Origin: Dorea sp. D27
Lineage (GTDB): Bacteria > Bacillota > Clostridia > Lachnospirales > Lachnospiraceae
Reading direction: 5' to 3'
Assembly (NCBI RefSeq): GCF_001185345.1
Contig: NZ_KQ236744.1
Span: 1 to 64,000, forward strand
Length of the DNA stretch: 64,000 bases
Shown here: one piece after another, positions 1-8,333 of the stretch
How positions within the stretch are numbered: position 1 is the stretch's first letter
Layout: the number at the start of each line of letters is the position of its first letter
Position numbers and translations under genes: made by a program
Notes under the pieces: generated by a model
The model's input: the letters and a program-made list of their open reading frames with translations, nothing else
Told to the model about the DNA's origin: nothing
Databases searched by the model: none

Positions 1-253
1 TTGAATTCATCCAGTTAATAATATATTCTTTTGCTTCTTTCTTTGTCTTTATTCCATCTAATACGCTTAATTCTGTGTCAGTAAGATAAGAAGTGACTTC
101 TTTCCAATCACTGAATACATATTCATCTATATTGATGTTTTCCAGTATTTCAATGATTCGGGGTGCCCATTGCTCCTGTCTGAGCCGCAAATCCGACAGA
201 CAGTCACATCCGGCTTCTTGTGCCAGATATTCAAGAAAACTTCTCTTTTCCAC
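1..253 (-). CDS. Small uncharacterised protein, C-terminus outside window
   Basis: An open frame of 84 codons runs from a GTG at 253 off the left edge. The GTG is preceded by a strong AAAGGAGGG ribosome binding site at 259-267, which is why I accept it. The protein starts VEKRSFLEYLAQEAG and is acidic and helical in character, without membrane segments. I do not recognise the family. It is the first gene downstream of the putative invertible promoter at 292-429 and is read in the direction that promoter faces, so it may be the first gene of a phase-variable unit. Its length and function cannot be known from this window. Confidence 0.65.
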   Translation of the reverse strand, partial: MEKRSFLEYLAQEAGCDCLSDLRLRQEQWAPRIIEILENINIDEYVFSDWKEVTSYLTDTELSVLDGIKTKKEAKEYIINWMNS

Positions 254-291
254 ACCTGTCCCTCCTTTATATGTGAAAGAATACTGTTTAT

Positions 292-308
292 AAAAGTAGA
301 CTTTATTG
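292..308. repeat. Left 17-bp inverted repeat of putative invertible segment
   Basis: AAAAGTAGACTTTATTG at 292-308 is the exact reverse complement of 413-429. The two arms enclose 104 bp. The arm lies in the leader between the recombinase gene and the gene starting at 253. Confidence 0.85.
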
Positions 309-395
309 AACAAAAAGCTTTCATTCATTTTATTGTATATGTATTCGCAATTCTTCTGTTTCTCAACAAAATTCTCTTTTTTTACCGATAATTTT

Positions 396-424
396 ATTAT
401 ATATGAAGCGTACAATAAAGTCTA
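396..424 (-). promoter_or_regulatory. Promoter inside the putative invertible segment
   Basis: Read on the minus strand, a perfect TATAAT (396-401) stands 17 bp from TAGACT (419-424), which matches four of six positions of TTGACA. The -35 hexamer lies within the right inverted repeat and the -10 lies inside the segment. In the present orientation it fires toward the gene starting at 253. No comparable promoter is seen facing the other way, where the hexamer at the matching distance is TTCATT. Confidence 0.6.
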
Positions 425-429
425 CTTTT
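413..429. repeat. Right 17-bp inverted repeat of putative invertible segment
   Basis: CAATAAAGTCTACTTTT at 413-429 is a perfect partner of 292-308. The stop codon of the recombinase gene (TAG, 422-424) lies within this arm, so inversion of the segment would leave the recombinase reading frame unchanged. Confidence 0.85.
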
Positions 430-1039
430 TTATTCTGTCAGAAGTTCTTTCCACGTAACCACCCCATTTCATGAAGGTGGTATAAGAAACGCCAAGCTGC
501 CTGGCCGCCTCTCTGCCGCTTATCTTGCCATACCGCCATCGGCTGTATACTTTATAGAAATTATGTGGAACCTTTTTGTTAGGCCTGCCAAACTTTACGC
601 CTCTTGCTTTCGCAGCAGCGATACCTTCTGCCTGCCTTTGTTTTATGTTTTCCCGTTCCGTCTCTGCAACATAAGATAGAAGCTGTAGTACGATATCTGC
701 AATAAGCGTACCAATCAGATCATTGCTTTTTCTCGTGTCGAGAAGCGGCATGTCCAGCACAACGATATATATCTCCTTTGTCTTAGTAAGATACCTCCAC
801 TGGTCGAGTATTTCTTTATAATTCCTGCCAAGGCGGTCTATCGATTTGATAACAAGGATATCCTTTTTTTTCAGTCTTTTAAGCAGCTTCTGATATTCCG
901 GACGATTGAAATCTTTACCACTTAACTTGTCCATATATATGTTTTCAGGCAACACGGGAAAATTATGCAGTGCAATAATCTGTCTGTCTTCGTTCTGTTC
1001 TCTCGTTGATACTCGTACATATCCATATGTCTTGTTCAT
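422..1039 (-). CDS. Small serine recombinase (resolvase/invertase family)
   Basis: The 205-residue protein starts MNKTYGYVRVSTREQNEDRQ, the catalytic N-terminus of serine recombinases; the nucleophilic serine is in YVRVSTREQ (about residue 10). SIDRLGRNY is the second conserved catalytic motif, and the acidic/arginine helix E region is followed by GVKFGRPNK, the usual hinge into a C-terminal helix-turn-helix (ISGREAARQLGVSYTTFMK). Length fits Hin/Tn3-resolvase-type enzymes, not large integrases. The start at 1039 was chosen over upstream codons because GGGGTGAAGGA precedes it. Its gene ends inside one arm of a perfect inverted repeat, so it is a natural candidate for the enzyme that flips the adjacent segment; that link is inference. 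Confidence 0.9.
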   Translation of the reverse strand: MNKTYGYVRVSTREQNEDRQIIALHNFPVLPENIYMDKLSGKDFNRPEYQKLLKRLKKKDILVIKSIDRLGRNYKEILDQWRYLTKTKEIYIVVLDMPLLDTRKSNDLIGTLIADIVLQLLSYVAETERENIKQRQAEGIAAAKARGVKFGRPNKKVPHNFYKVYSRWRYGKISGREAARQLGVSYTTFMKWGGYVERTSDRIKK

Positions 1040-1093
1040 TCCTTCACCCCACTGATTTTGAAATTGCATAAATTGATACATCGGCTGTATTAA

Positions 1094-1119
1094 AAAGAGA
1101 GGATGGGCATCCTCTCTTT
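1094..1119 (-). terminator. Rho-independent terminator
   Basis: Eleven-base perfect stem (AAAGAGAGGAT / ATCCTCTCTTT) around a 4-base loop, followed on the minus strand by a run of five T. It lies just after the stop at 1132 of a short minus-strand frame and 55 bp before the recombinase start, so it should separate the recombinase from upstream transcription. Confidence 0.65.
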
Positions 1120-1131
1120 ATAATCTTATCA

Positions 1132-1254
1132 TTACCCTTTTATTTCATTTTCATAAATCGTCTGGCTGACCCACCTCTTTAACTGTTCTGCGATAACTTT
1201 ATGTAATATACTACTATTACTATAATACAATAAAAGGAAAAAATTACAATACAT
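1132..1254 (-). pseudogene. Short open frame, possible gene remnant
   Basis: A 40-codon frame from ATG at 1254 to TAA at 1132 ends in HKVIAEQLKRWVSQTIYENE, which has the composition of a real protein C-terminus, whereas its first 15 codons are low-complexity. There is no ribosome binding site before the ATG. A good terminator follows directly at 1094-1119. The simplest reading is the tail of a decayed gene, perhaps part of the same mobile element as the recombinase. Family not recognised. Confidence 0.3.
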
Positions 1255-1317
1255 TTATACTTTTTATGTACTTTTTGCTTCTTTTTGTTCTTTTATGCTC
1301 TTTTTTGAAATTTTCTA

Positions 1318-1347
1318 TTGACCCTATTTCATTTTTCATATTATAAT
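1318..1347 (+). promoter_or_regulatory. Promoter of the DeoR-family regulator gene
   Basis: TTGACC (1318-1323) and TATAAT (1342-1347) are separated by 18 bp and lie 32 bp before the ATG at 1379, in a strongly AT-rich stretch. Confidence 0.65.
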
Positions 1348-1378
1348 TAAAAAAATACTTTTAGTCTGGAGAACTTTT

Positions 1379-2152
1379 ATGTTAGCATCAGAACGGGAAA
1401 AAATGATATTAGAGTATCTGAATACCAATGAAATAGCTACGACAAAATTTCTATGTGAATTGACGGGTGCATCTATCGCCACCATACGAAGGGACTTGAA
1501 TCAGATGGATCAGCGTGGGTTATTAAAAAAAACACACGGTGGTGCACAGAGCATCTCTCCCCGGTCTTATCACGGATATCCGAGTCCGTCATTGGATTAT
1601 GACCCATTTTTGAAATCAAAAGAGCAGATTGCCAAAAAGGCGGCCGAGTTTATCTCCGCAGGAGACATTATATTTATCGGGGCCGGCATGACATGCAATC
1701 TGCTGAGTAAATATATCAATGAGAAAGAGAATATCACTGTCGTGACAACAAATTTAACTGCCGTTATGCAGCTCGTTTCCAATCCGAACATCTCTATACT
1801 GCTTCTGGGGGGAAATGTGCACATTGGAACGAACCATATCGAGACGCTGGACGAGTATACGGTCCAGGCACTGGACAAGCTATACTTTGACAAGGTGTTT
1901 TTTACAGTGGACGGTATTGAACTTAACAATGGATATTCGATCATCAGCAGAGCACAGCTTCCACTTTATAACCATCTGATTTCCAATTCAAAGCTCATTT
2001 ATCTTCTCGCCGATGAAGGTAAGTTTGACAAACGTACTTTTACCCACCTGTGCAACCTGGATGAAATACCGAATATTATAACAAACGCCACTACAGACCA
2101 AAAATATATCTCCTATTATAAGGAACATGAAATAGGGGTGTTTACAGTATAA
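1379..2152 (+). CDS. DeoR/GlpR-family transcriptional regulator
   Basis: The 257-residue protein has an N-terminal winged helix (residues about 5-58), with recognition helix ASIATIRRDLNQM and the family signature LLKKTHGGA. It is followed by a DeoR C-terminal sugar-phosphate sensor of the ribose-isomerase-like fold (residues about 80-235, with IFIGAGMTCNLL, VVTTNL and LADEGKFDKRTF). The family represses sugar catabolism genes and is released by a phosphorylated intermediate. It converges on the minus-strand carbohydrate operon with only 12 bp between stops and is the best local candidate to regulate it, although LacI at 21973 is an alternative. Start supported by TCTGGAGAA upstream. Confidence 0.9.
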   Translation: MLASEREKMILEYLNTNEIATTKFLCELTGASIATIRRDLNQMDQRGLLKKTHGGAQSISPRSYHGYPSPSLDYDPFLKSKEQIAKKAAEFISAGDIIFIGAGMTCNLLSKYINEKENITVVTTNLTAVMQLVSNPNISILLLGGNVHIGTNHIETLDEYTVQALDKLYFDKVFFTVDGIELNNGYSIISRAQLPLYNHLISNSKLIYLLADEGKFDKRTFTHLCNLDEIPNIITNATTDQKYISYYKEHEIGVFTV

Positions 2153-2164
2153 TCAGACTTAAAA

Positions 2165-2983
2165 TCAGATGCCAGGCGCTCCTGTCTTTGATAGGAATCT
2201 CTCTGTCTCCACCTGTACGCTCTCGTAATGTTTTCTTATGCCCTCGCTCTTTGGGATGATTTCGACAAATTCTGCGTCTGGTATGTAATCTCTATAATAC
2301 TGTCCATACTGTAATCTATGAATCGGGTCTTTTGCGGTCGCGAGAACCAAAGTCTTACAGCCTATCTGCTTGAGCTGGCCCGGATTATGAAATGGCGACT
2401 GCTCCGGCAGCACACGGAACTTTTCGCTGTTGTCTTCTATCTTATATTCTGAGAAATGTTTCAGCAATGATTTGGCGGCCTCGGGCGCCTTCTTTTTTAG
2501 TGAACGGTATTTCTCCCATTCCACATATATGCCTGCTGCCTCTTCCAGACTATCGGAAGTCTCAACCAGTTCCGCAATACGATGGTATAGCTCACGCACT
2601 TCTACTTCCATCGGGAAATGTGTCCAGGCAGGACGGATCAGCACCAATCCGATCACCCGGTCATGATGTTCAACTGCATACCGGACGGCAACTGCCGCCC
2701 CCATGGAAACGCCTCCCAGAATAAAACGTCCTAGCTTCAGATAATCCGCAAGCGCTTCAACATCCTCTGCCATCACGTCAAACCGCAGCTTTTTCAACGG
2801 GCCGATCTCCGTGTATCCATTCCCCCGCTGATCCATGTATATCATCTGAACTCCTTCCGGCGGTTGAAACAATCTTCGGACCTGCCTCGTATCGCCTCCC
2901 ATACCGTGCAGCATAATAAAAGGAATCCCCTTCCCTGTCGTCCTATAATAGAATCTCATTCCTTGATGTTCAAAATATCCCAT
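2165..2983 (-). CDS. Alpha/beta hydrolase
   Basis: The 272-residue protein has the alpha/beta hydrolase fold: oxyanion-hole motif HGMGG at 26-30, nucleophile elbow GGVSMGAA with Ser93, a likely acid at Asp219 (ATAKDP) and catalytic His252. There is no signal peptide, so it should be cytoplasmic. It is the last gene of the sugar operon, 10 bp after the preceding isomerase gene, and starts after AAAGGAGCGGAC. In this setting it could open a sugar lactone or remove an acyl group from an imported glycoside, but the sequence does not define a substrate. Confidence 0.85.
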   Translation of the reverse strand: MGYFEHQGMRFYYRTTGKGIPFIMLHGMGGDTRQVRRLFQPPEGVQMIYMDQRGNGYTEIGPLKKLRFDVMAEDVEALADYLKLGRFILGGVSMGAAVAVRYAVEHHDRVIGLVLIRPAWTHFPMEVEVRELYHRIAELVETSDSLEEAAGIYVEWEKYRSLKKKAPEAAKSLLKHFSEYKIEDNSEKFRVLPEQSPFHNPGQLKQIGCKTLVLATAKDPIHRLQYGQYYRDYIPDAEFVEIIPKSEGIRKHYESVQVETERFLSKTGAPGI

Positions 2984-2993
2984 GTCCGCTCCT

Positions 2994-3821
2994 TTATTGT
3001 AGAATCTGTTTCTTTAAAAATAGGATACTGTCTTTCGCCTCGCTTTCCGCAAGACCATGCAGTACCACACTGCCGGTATAGCCGGCTTCCCGCAGACAGG
3101 AGATATAATACTTGAAATCAATGTCCCCTTTTCCCGCTGCTTTATATATAATCTGTCCGTTAGTCTTACAGTCTTTCGCGTGCACAAGGACAATCTCATC
3201 TTTCAGGAGCGCGACTGCTTCGCGGATTTTATCGTTCATCAGCGCTTTCTCCCCGGGCCGAAACAGATTAGCCGCATCCATGATAATACGTATGGACGGA
3301 TGGCGGTACTCATCCAGCAGGCGTCTGGCTTTTGCCGCGGATGATACGATGTTGGATACTTCCGGCTCCACGCCCAGGCTGACAGGATACTTTTCCGCGA
3401 TGGAAAGCAGACGGCCCAGATGTTCTTTCATCTCATTCCAGCTTTCTTGCGAATCATTGTCCGGATGCCATGTCCACATACCCTCTCTGCTGTTAGTTCC
3501 TGTACAGATGGACAGGACCGGTATAGAGAGCTCTGTACATATTTCCAGCAGAATCTCTGACTTTTCCAGATATTCCTCAATCTTGTGCTTTTCCATCAGG
3601 TTGAACGTCCCCGACATAGCCGCCAGTCCTATACCGTATCTATCCGCCAGATACGATATCTCACCTACAGTTCGAACGTCATATCTGTCCGGCAGAGTTT
3701 TTCCTCCTGCCAGGCACATATTAAACTGGAAGCTCTCAATCCCATATGTACGGGCTGTCCGGAACACGGTCTCCAGACTGTCCCTCCCGGCCCATATCTT
3801 TGCAAATATTCCAGTCTTCAT
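2994..3821 (-). CDS. Sugar phosphate isomerase/epimerase (xylose isomerase-like TIM barrel)
   Basis: The 275 residues match the AP-endonuclease-2 / IolE-IolI-type TIM barrel family. Putative metal ligands occur at the usual strand ends: LGVEPEVSN (Glu), IIMDAANLF (Asp) and LVHAKDC (His). Such enzymes isomerise or epimerise keto-sugars or inositols with a divalent metal. Its ATG overlaps the stop of the oxidoreductase gene (TAATG), indicating translational coupling. It is distinct from the ketose 3-epimerase encoded at 6474 in the same operon. Substrate unknown. Confidence 0.82.
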   Translation of the reverse strand: MKTGIFAKIWAGRDSLETVFRTARTYGIESFQFNMCLAGGKTLPDRYDVRTVGEISYLADRYGIGLAAMSGTFNLMEKHKIEEYLEKSEILLEICTELSIPVLSICTGTNSREGMWTWHPDNDSQESWNEMKEHLGRLLSIAEKYPVSLGVEPEVSNIVSSAAKARRLLDEYRHPSIRIIMDAANLFRPGEKALMNDKIREAVALLKDEIVLVHAKDCKTNGQIIYKAAGKGDIDFKYYISCLREAGYTGSVVLHGLAESEAKDSILFLKKQILQ

Positions 3822-4900
3822 TACAGCCCTCCTCTGACATCTTTCAGATAGATTTTCCTGCCGTCTTGATGGACCGAGTCATAGACAGCCTTCATAGCAC
3901 GCATGGCAGCGGTCCCGTCTGCGGCATCTGCCCCATTTTGACAAACGCCTTTTAAGATTACGTCAGCAAAGCCTTCCAGCTGTCTCCTGTAAAAGTGCCC
4001 ATCCGCAGCCATCGGCCGAAAATACTCATCCCGCTCAAGAGAGTAGGCCTCCGCCTCCGTTGACTGGAACAGCCATGGATTAAAGGTCTTTGCAATTACG
4101 CTGCCTCTCGTACCGAATACTTCGAAACCCTCATACCAATCACGGCGTACTGCGATGGTCAGATTCAGCATACCTGCTGTTCCAGCCGCAAGTTCCGCCA
4201 GTATAATCCAGGAATACATCTCTTCCTTCTGCACTAGTTTTGCCTCAATGCTGATAATGTCTCCCAGAAGATATCTTACGGTATCAAACAGATGGCTGGA
4301 GTGTCCGAGCAGATAATAGTTTTCCCGGTTCTCTTTCGGATTGTCTGCTGGCTTTCTGGAATGTGGACTAGTAAAGATATATGGCTGTACGTTGTCAGTC
4401 AGTGTGTAACGGGACGTCCCATCACAATACCATGCCTTCATCGTAAGTACATCACCGATTTCTTCCCGTATAAATCTCCTGGAAAACTGGATGCCTTCGT
4501 CAAACCGCTTCATAAACCCTACTTGCAGAATCAGACCCGTCTCTTTGACAAGTCTTTCCATCTCCAGGCACTCTTCTACCGTAACGCCCATCGGCTTCTC
4601 CACAAATACGTGCTTTCCTGCCAGAAGAGCCTGCACTGCACATGATGCATGAAACTGGTCGCCGATGCCAATCAGCACTGCCTCTATCTCTTTATCCTCC
4701 AGCATCTTCTCATAGGATGAATATCTTTTTCTGCTGCCGTACATGCCGGCCATTCTGTCCAGCAGGTCCTCTGCCACGTCACATATAGCGTACAGCTCAA
4801 CATTTCTTGCTTTTAAGGCAGCTTCAAAATGAGCCGCCTGGCAGATCATGCCGCAGCCGAGTATACCTAGCCGGAGACACCTTTTTTCTTTCCTATGCAA
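3821..4900 (-). CDS. Gfo/Idh/MocA-family NAD(P)-dependent oxidoreductase
   Basis: The 359 residues carry an N-terminal Rossmann fold (GILGCGMICQ, about residues 12-21) and the family EKP motif in FVEKPMGVT near residue 98, followed by the alpha/beta C-terminal substrate domain. Members oxidise or reduce sugars, inositols and their derivatives. The start is a TTG with GGGGGCAGGA just upstream; no ATG in frame is better placed. It lies 16 bp after the kinase gene and is coupled to the next isomerase. Its pairing with a TIM-barrel isomerase is a common catabolic partnership for unusual sugars. Confidence 0.87.
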   Translation of the reverse strand: MHRKEKRCLRLGILGCGMICQAAHFEAALKARNVELYAICDVAEDLLDRMAGMYGSRKRYSSYEKMLEDKEIEAVLIGIGDQFHASCAVQALLAGKHVFVEKPMGVTVEECLEMERLVKETGLILQVGFMKRFDEGIQFSRRFIREEIGDVLTMKAWYCDGTSRYTLTDNVQPYIFTSPHSRKPADNPKENRENYYLLGHSSHLFDTVRYLLGDIISIEAKLVQKEEMYSWIILAELAAGTAGMLNLTIAVRRDWYEGFEVFGTRGSVIAKTFNPWLFQSTEAEAYSLERDEYFRPMAADGHFYRRQLEGFADVILKGVCQNGADAADGTAAMRAMKAVYDSVHQDGRKIYLKDVRGGL

Positions 4901-4916
4901 TTTTCCTGCCCCCTTT

Positions 4917-6398
4917 TTATCTCATCAGCTCTTTTGTAGTCTGGTACAGCTGTTGATATTTCCTGTACTGTTCACGGTACAACTCTTTCAGATACCTTCT
5001 CGGCTCATAGGTGTCTCCGCGAAAGCTGACAAATCTCTTTACTCCTTCTTCCACGCTCTCCAGTATCCCCGTTCCGGCACCCGCCAGGATGCACGCACCA
5101 AGACATGCCTGTTCCTCCACTCCACTCACACAGATTTCCTTTTCCAGAATATCCGCCTGCATCTGCAGCCAGAGCGGGCTCGACGCACCACCGCCGGACG
5201 CTATGATACGGTCTGCCCGAAGGCCCATCTGTTCAAATATCTGAAGAGAATCCTTGAGCGAAAATACGACCCCTTCCATCACGCTCCGTACGAAATGTCT
5301 CCGGTCATGCATAAGCCGCATACCGAAAAACATGCCGCTGGCGCCCGTGTCCATATACGGCGTTCTCTCTCCTGTCAGATAGGGTAGATAGAGCAGCCCT
5401 CCGGCACCAGGCTCTGTCTCCGCCGCCGCATTGCTCAGTTCCTGGAAACTTCCCGCTTCTAGAATCTTGTCCTTCAGCCAGTTCAGCGACATTCCGCTGC
5501 AAAGCGTAGCCCCGAATATAGTATACGCCCGGTTAAGCGCATGGCAGAACGTATGGATGCGCAGTTCTGGATCGTAGATGTCTGCAGCCGAATAGGCGGA
5601 AATCTGCCCTCCTGTACCTATATTGCTGATGATAAGCCCCTCCTGCACCGCACCGTTTCCAATGCTCTGCGCCGGCTGGTCCCCACTTCCGTACACGACC
5701 GGTATGCCGGCCGGCAGACCTGTCTCACAGGCGCATTGCGCGGTAATGTATCCGGCAGTGTCTTCTGCTTCATGCACGTCTGGAAATATATCTTTCGGTA
5801 TGTCATAACGTTCGATTATATCATAAGCCCAGTCCCTTTTTCCCGTATCCAGAATACAAGAGGATGACGCATCCGACGCGTCCGTCCCAAGCTCCCCTGT
5901 CATGCGGAAACGGATATAGTCTTTGGGCAGAAGTATCTTATTAATAGTATCAAATACGCCGGGCTCCTTTTCCTTCACCCAAAGGAGAGAAGGGAACGCA
6001 AAGCCGGAGAACGCCCGGTTATGGAAGATCTTTCCCATTCGACCCATACCGATTTCTTCCTGCATCTGTTCTGCCATATGCTCCGACCTCTGATCCAGCC
6101 AGATGATGGCAGGTCTCAGCACTTCTCCGCCTTTTCCGGTCAGAACGAGGCCGTGCATCTGCCCGGAAAACCCTACAGCCCGGATGCTCTGTAACATGGA
6201 CGGACAATCCGCCTTTAATTCCTGTATCGTCTGCTTTACGGCATCCCACCAAACTTCCGGTGACTGCTGTGCATACCCCGGCTTGGGGATATCCACGGCA
6301 TAAGCACATGCCGCCGTTTGAACCACCCCGCCCTCTTCATCGAGCAGCATAGATTTGACACTCGATGTACCAAGGTCTATTCCTAATATACAAGCCAT
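4917..6398 (-). CDS. xylB: FGGY-family carbohydrate kinase, xylulokinase-like
   Basis: The 493 residues form a complete FGGY kinase. The first ATP-binding segment is DLGTSSVKS (residues 7-15), the substrate loop contains IWLDQRSEHMAEQM, the mid-protein motif is GSGDQPAQSIGNGA, and the C-terminal signature is ASGGGASSPLWLQMQADIL. Length and motif spelling fit xylulokinases best, although ribulose, xylulose and other ketoses are hard to separate by sequence. It should make D-xylulose 5-phosphate, the donor for the transketolase encoded by the divergent operon. Start follows AAGGAGG. Confidence 0.85.
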   Translation of the reverse strand: MACILGIDLGTSSVKSMLLDEEGGVVQTAACAYAVDIPKPGYAQQSPEVWWDAVKQTIQELKADCPSMLQSIRAVGFSGQMHGLVLTGKGGEVLRPAIIWLDQRSEHMAEQMQEEIGMGRMGKIFHNRAFSGFAFPSLLWVKEKEPGVFDTINKILLPKDYIRFRMTGELGTDASDASSSCILDTGKRDWAYDIIERYDIPKDIFPDVHEAEDTAGYITAQCACETGLPAGIPVVYGSGDQPAQSIGNGAVQEGLIISNIGTGGQISAYSAADIYDPELRIHTFCHALNRAYTIFGATLCSGMSLNWLKDKILEAGSFQELSNAAAETEPGAGGLLYLPYLTGERTPYMDTGASGMFFGMRLMHDRRHFVRSVMEGVVFSLKDSLQIFEQMGLRADRIIASGGGASSPLWLQMQADILEKEICVSGVEEQACLGACILAGAGTGILESVEEGVKRFVSFRGDTYEPRRYLKELYREQYRKYQQLYQTTKELMR

Positions 6399-6473
6399 GA
6401 TATTTCCTCCTTGTCTCAGACAGAAAACGCTGTCTTGTGATTATGACAGCGCCCTCTCCTTTTCTTCGTGTCC

Positions 6474-7352
6474 CTATCCAAAGATAGACTGGATATATTG
6501 AAGACCCTTTTTCAATTCTTGACTGATGTGCTCCTGTGACACGTCAGCCATGAGATTCCTCCAAATATTTACATCCCGGCCCACCGGTCCGCCCTTTATG
6601 ACAAACGGTTCCATAACGATCCGGCCTCCGTAACCGATATCCTCCACTGCCTGACCGACTGCTTGCCACGGAACGTTGTCACAGGGCGCGGGAATCTCTC
6701 TGTTGTTCTGACAGACATGCAGATGTGCCAGACTTTTTCCTGCTTTACGGATTGCATCAGGCGTACTCGTCTCCTCGATACCCATGTGGAACATGTCCAA
6801 GAGCAGAAGGCAGTTCGGTGAATCCACCTGTCCTATGAACCTGAGTCCTTCCTCCACACTGTTTAATACAAACTGCTCAAAGCGGTTGACCATTTCTATG
6901 GCGTACACGATGCCATAGTCTTCTGCCGTCTTTACACATTCCCTTACAGATGCAAGCGCCAGTTCCCATGTACGTTCCTTATCAGGAAGATTGCCGAAAT
7001 CATACGGCCAGCTTGAGTAAAGAATCCCGCTTAAGATCTTTCCGTCCAGCATATGGATGGCTTCCAGCATGTGCTTCGTATATTCAATGCCTTTTCTTCT
7101 CACCGAAGGATCTTCGCTGGCCATGTCGTATTCCTTTGGAAAGCCGATGCACCAGCTCATCTCGACACCATAATCCCCGGCACATTTTTTCAAGTCTTTC
7201 ATCTTCTCGATATCCATAGCCGGAACATAGTCAGGAGGAGTGACCTCCAGATCGTCAAAACCAGCCTCTGCGGCCAGACGGATTCTCTCCTTTATATCCA
7301 CGTCCCACTCATTTCCCCATGCGGCGTAGTGGACTCCATATTTATGCTTCAT
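6474..7352 (-). CDS. Ketose 3-epimerase (D-tagatose/D-psicose 3-epimerase family)
   Basis: The 292-residue TIM-barrel protein has the motifs of ketose 3-epimerases: EMVNRFEQFVLNSVEEG (catalytic Glu and RF pair), LLDMFHMGIEE (Asp, His), HLHVCQNNR (His) and VMEPFVIKGG (catalytic Glu). These ligate Mn/Co and move the C3 configuration of free ketoses, including D-ribulose to D-xylulose in several characterised members. It lies between the kinase and the transporter genes, so it would act on the imported or oxidised sugar before phosphorylation. The exact ketose is not determined. Confidence 0.82.
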   Translation of the reverse strand: MKHKYGVHYAAWGNEWDVDIKERIRLAAEAGFDDLEVTPPDYVPAMDIEKMKDLKKCAGDYGVEMSWCIGFPKEYDMASEDPSVRRKGIEYTKHMLEAIHMLDGKILSGILYSSWPYDFGNLPDKERTWELALASVRECVKTAEDYGIVYAIEMVNRFEQFVLNSVEEGLRFIGQVDSPNCLLLLDMFHMGIEETSTPDAIRKAGKSLAHLHVCQNNREIPAPCDNVPWQAVGQAVEDIGYGGRIVMEPFVIKGGPVGRDVNIWRNLMADVSQEHISQELKKGLQYIQSIFG

Positions 7353-7367
7353 AGCACAATTACCTCC

Positions 7368-8333
7368 TTAGTGGTTTGCCTTGTATTTATTCTTCAACGC
7401 ATCGATGATGACTGCAATCATAATCATCGAACCTCCGGCCGTATTGATCAGATATGGATTGATGCCAAGTATGTTCAGCCCTACCTGGAACAGGGTAATA
7501 AGCAGCACGCCGCCAAGAACCCCGTTCACTTTCCCGACGCCGCCCGTCAGGCTGACACCGCCGATAACTGCTGAAGCCAGGGCATACATCTGCATGTTGT
7601 CTCCAAAAGAAGCCGGGACAGCACCCATGTAAGCGGAATACATCCATCCGGCGAGCGCACACAATCCGGAGGAGATGACAAAGGCCATAATCTTGACCCA
7701 GTCGACATTGATGCCGCTTGCCTTCGCACAGCTGATATTGCCCCCCACGGCAAAGAGGCTCCTTCCAAACGTCGTCTTGTTCCACAGGAAACCGATGCAC
7801 AGGAATACGAGGACAAGCAGAATAGACATGAGCGGTATGCCTGCTATGCTTCCTTTCCCAACATAATTATATTCCTGTGGAAAATTGGTAAATGTACGGC
7901 CCGCTGTAAGTGCGAGCAGCCCTCCCATGAGAATCAGGTTCATCGCAATCGTCTCAATGAGAGAGGCGGCCTTCAGTTTTGTAATAATAAGGCCGTTGAC
8001 GAGTCCGATGAGGCAGCCAAAGATTAATATAAAAAGGATGGCAAGCCACCACGGCAGGATATTGTTCTTCATCAGATATGTGCCAAGCCCTGCTGAAAAT
8101 GCCATGCTTCCCACGATGGAAAGGTCTATTTCGCCAAGCAGCAGTACATGGGCAAGACCGACGGTCATTATGCCAAGGGCGGAGGCCTGTATCATAATAT
8201 TTTTGATTATGGTCATCGTAAAGAACGCCGGCTGGTAGATTCCCATCACGATCAGTGATATGACAAGCAGGAACCATACGATATTATTGCTCAGCAGCTC
8301 TATCATATTTCCTTTGTAGTTTTTACGTTTCAT
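7368..8333 (-). CDS. Sugar ABC transporter permease (RbsC type)
   Basis: The 321 residues are mostly hydrophobic with eight to ten predicted membrane segments. The protein contains the BPD-transporter family motifs EIDLSIVGSMAFSAG and VIGGVSLTGGVGKVNG typical of ribose/galactose-type permeases. Only one permease gene is present in this operon, so it probably works as a homodimer. Its ATG overlaps the TGA of the ATPase gene (ATGA), showing coupling. Confidence 0.92.
   Translation of the reverse strand: MKRKNYKGNMIELLSNNIVWFLLVISLIVMGIYQPAFFTMTIIKNIMIQASALGIMTVGLAHVLLLGEIDLSIVGSMAFSAGLGTYLMKNNILPWWLAILFILIFGCLIGLVNGLIITKLKAASLIETIAMNLILMGGLLALTAGRTFTNFPQEYNYVGKGSIAGIPLMSILLVLVFLCIGFLWNKTTFGRSLFAVGGNISCAKASGINVDWVKIMAFVISSGLCALAGWMYSAYMGAVPASFGDNMQMYALASAVIGGVSLTGGVGKVNGVLGGVLLITLFQVGLNILGINPYLINTAGGSMIMIAVIIDALKNKYKANH

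Noticed and set aside
292..429. Inverted repeat as a transcription terminator of the recombinase gene
   Set aside because: The 104-bp spacer is far too long for a terminator hairpin, and the segment carries a promoter.
3112..3837. Long plus-strand open frame of 241 codons
   Set aside because: It lies antisense to the well-supported isomerase gene, lacks a ribosome binding site and has Ser/Arg-rich shadow composition.
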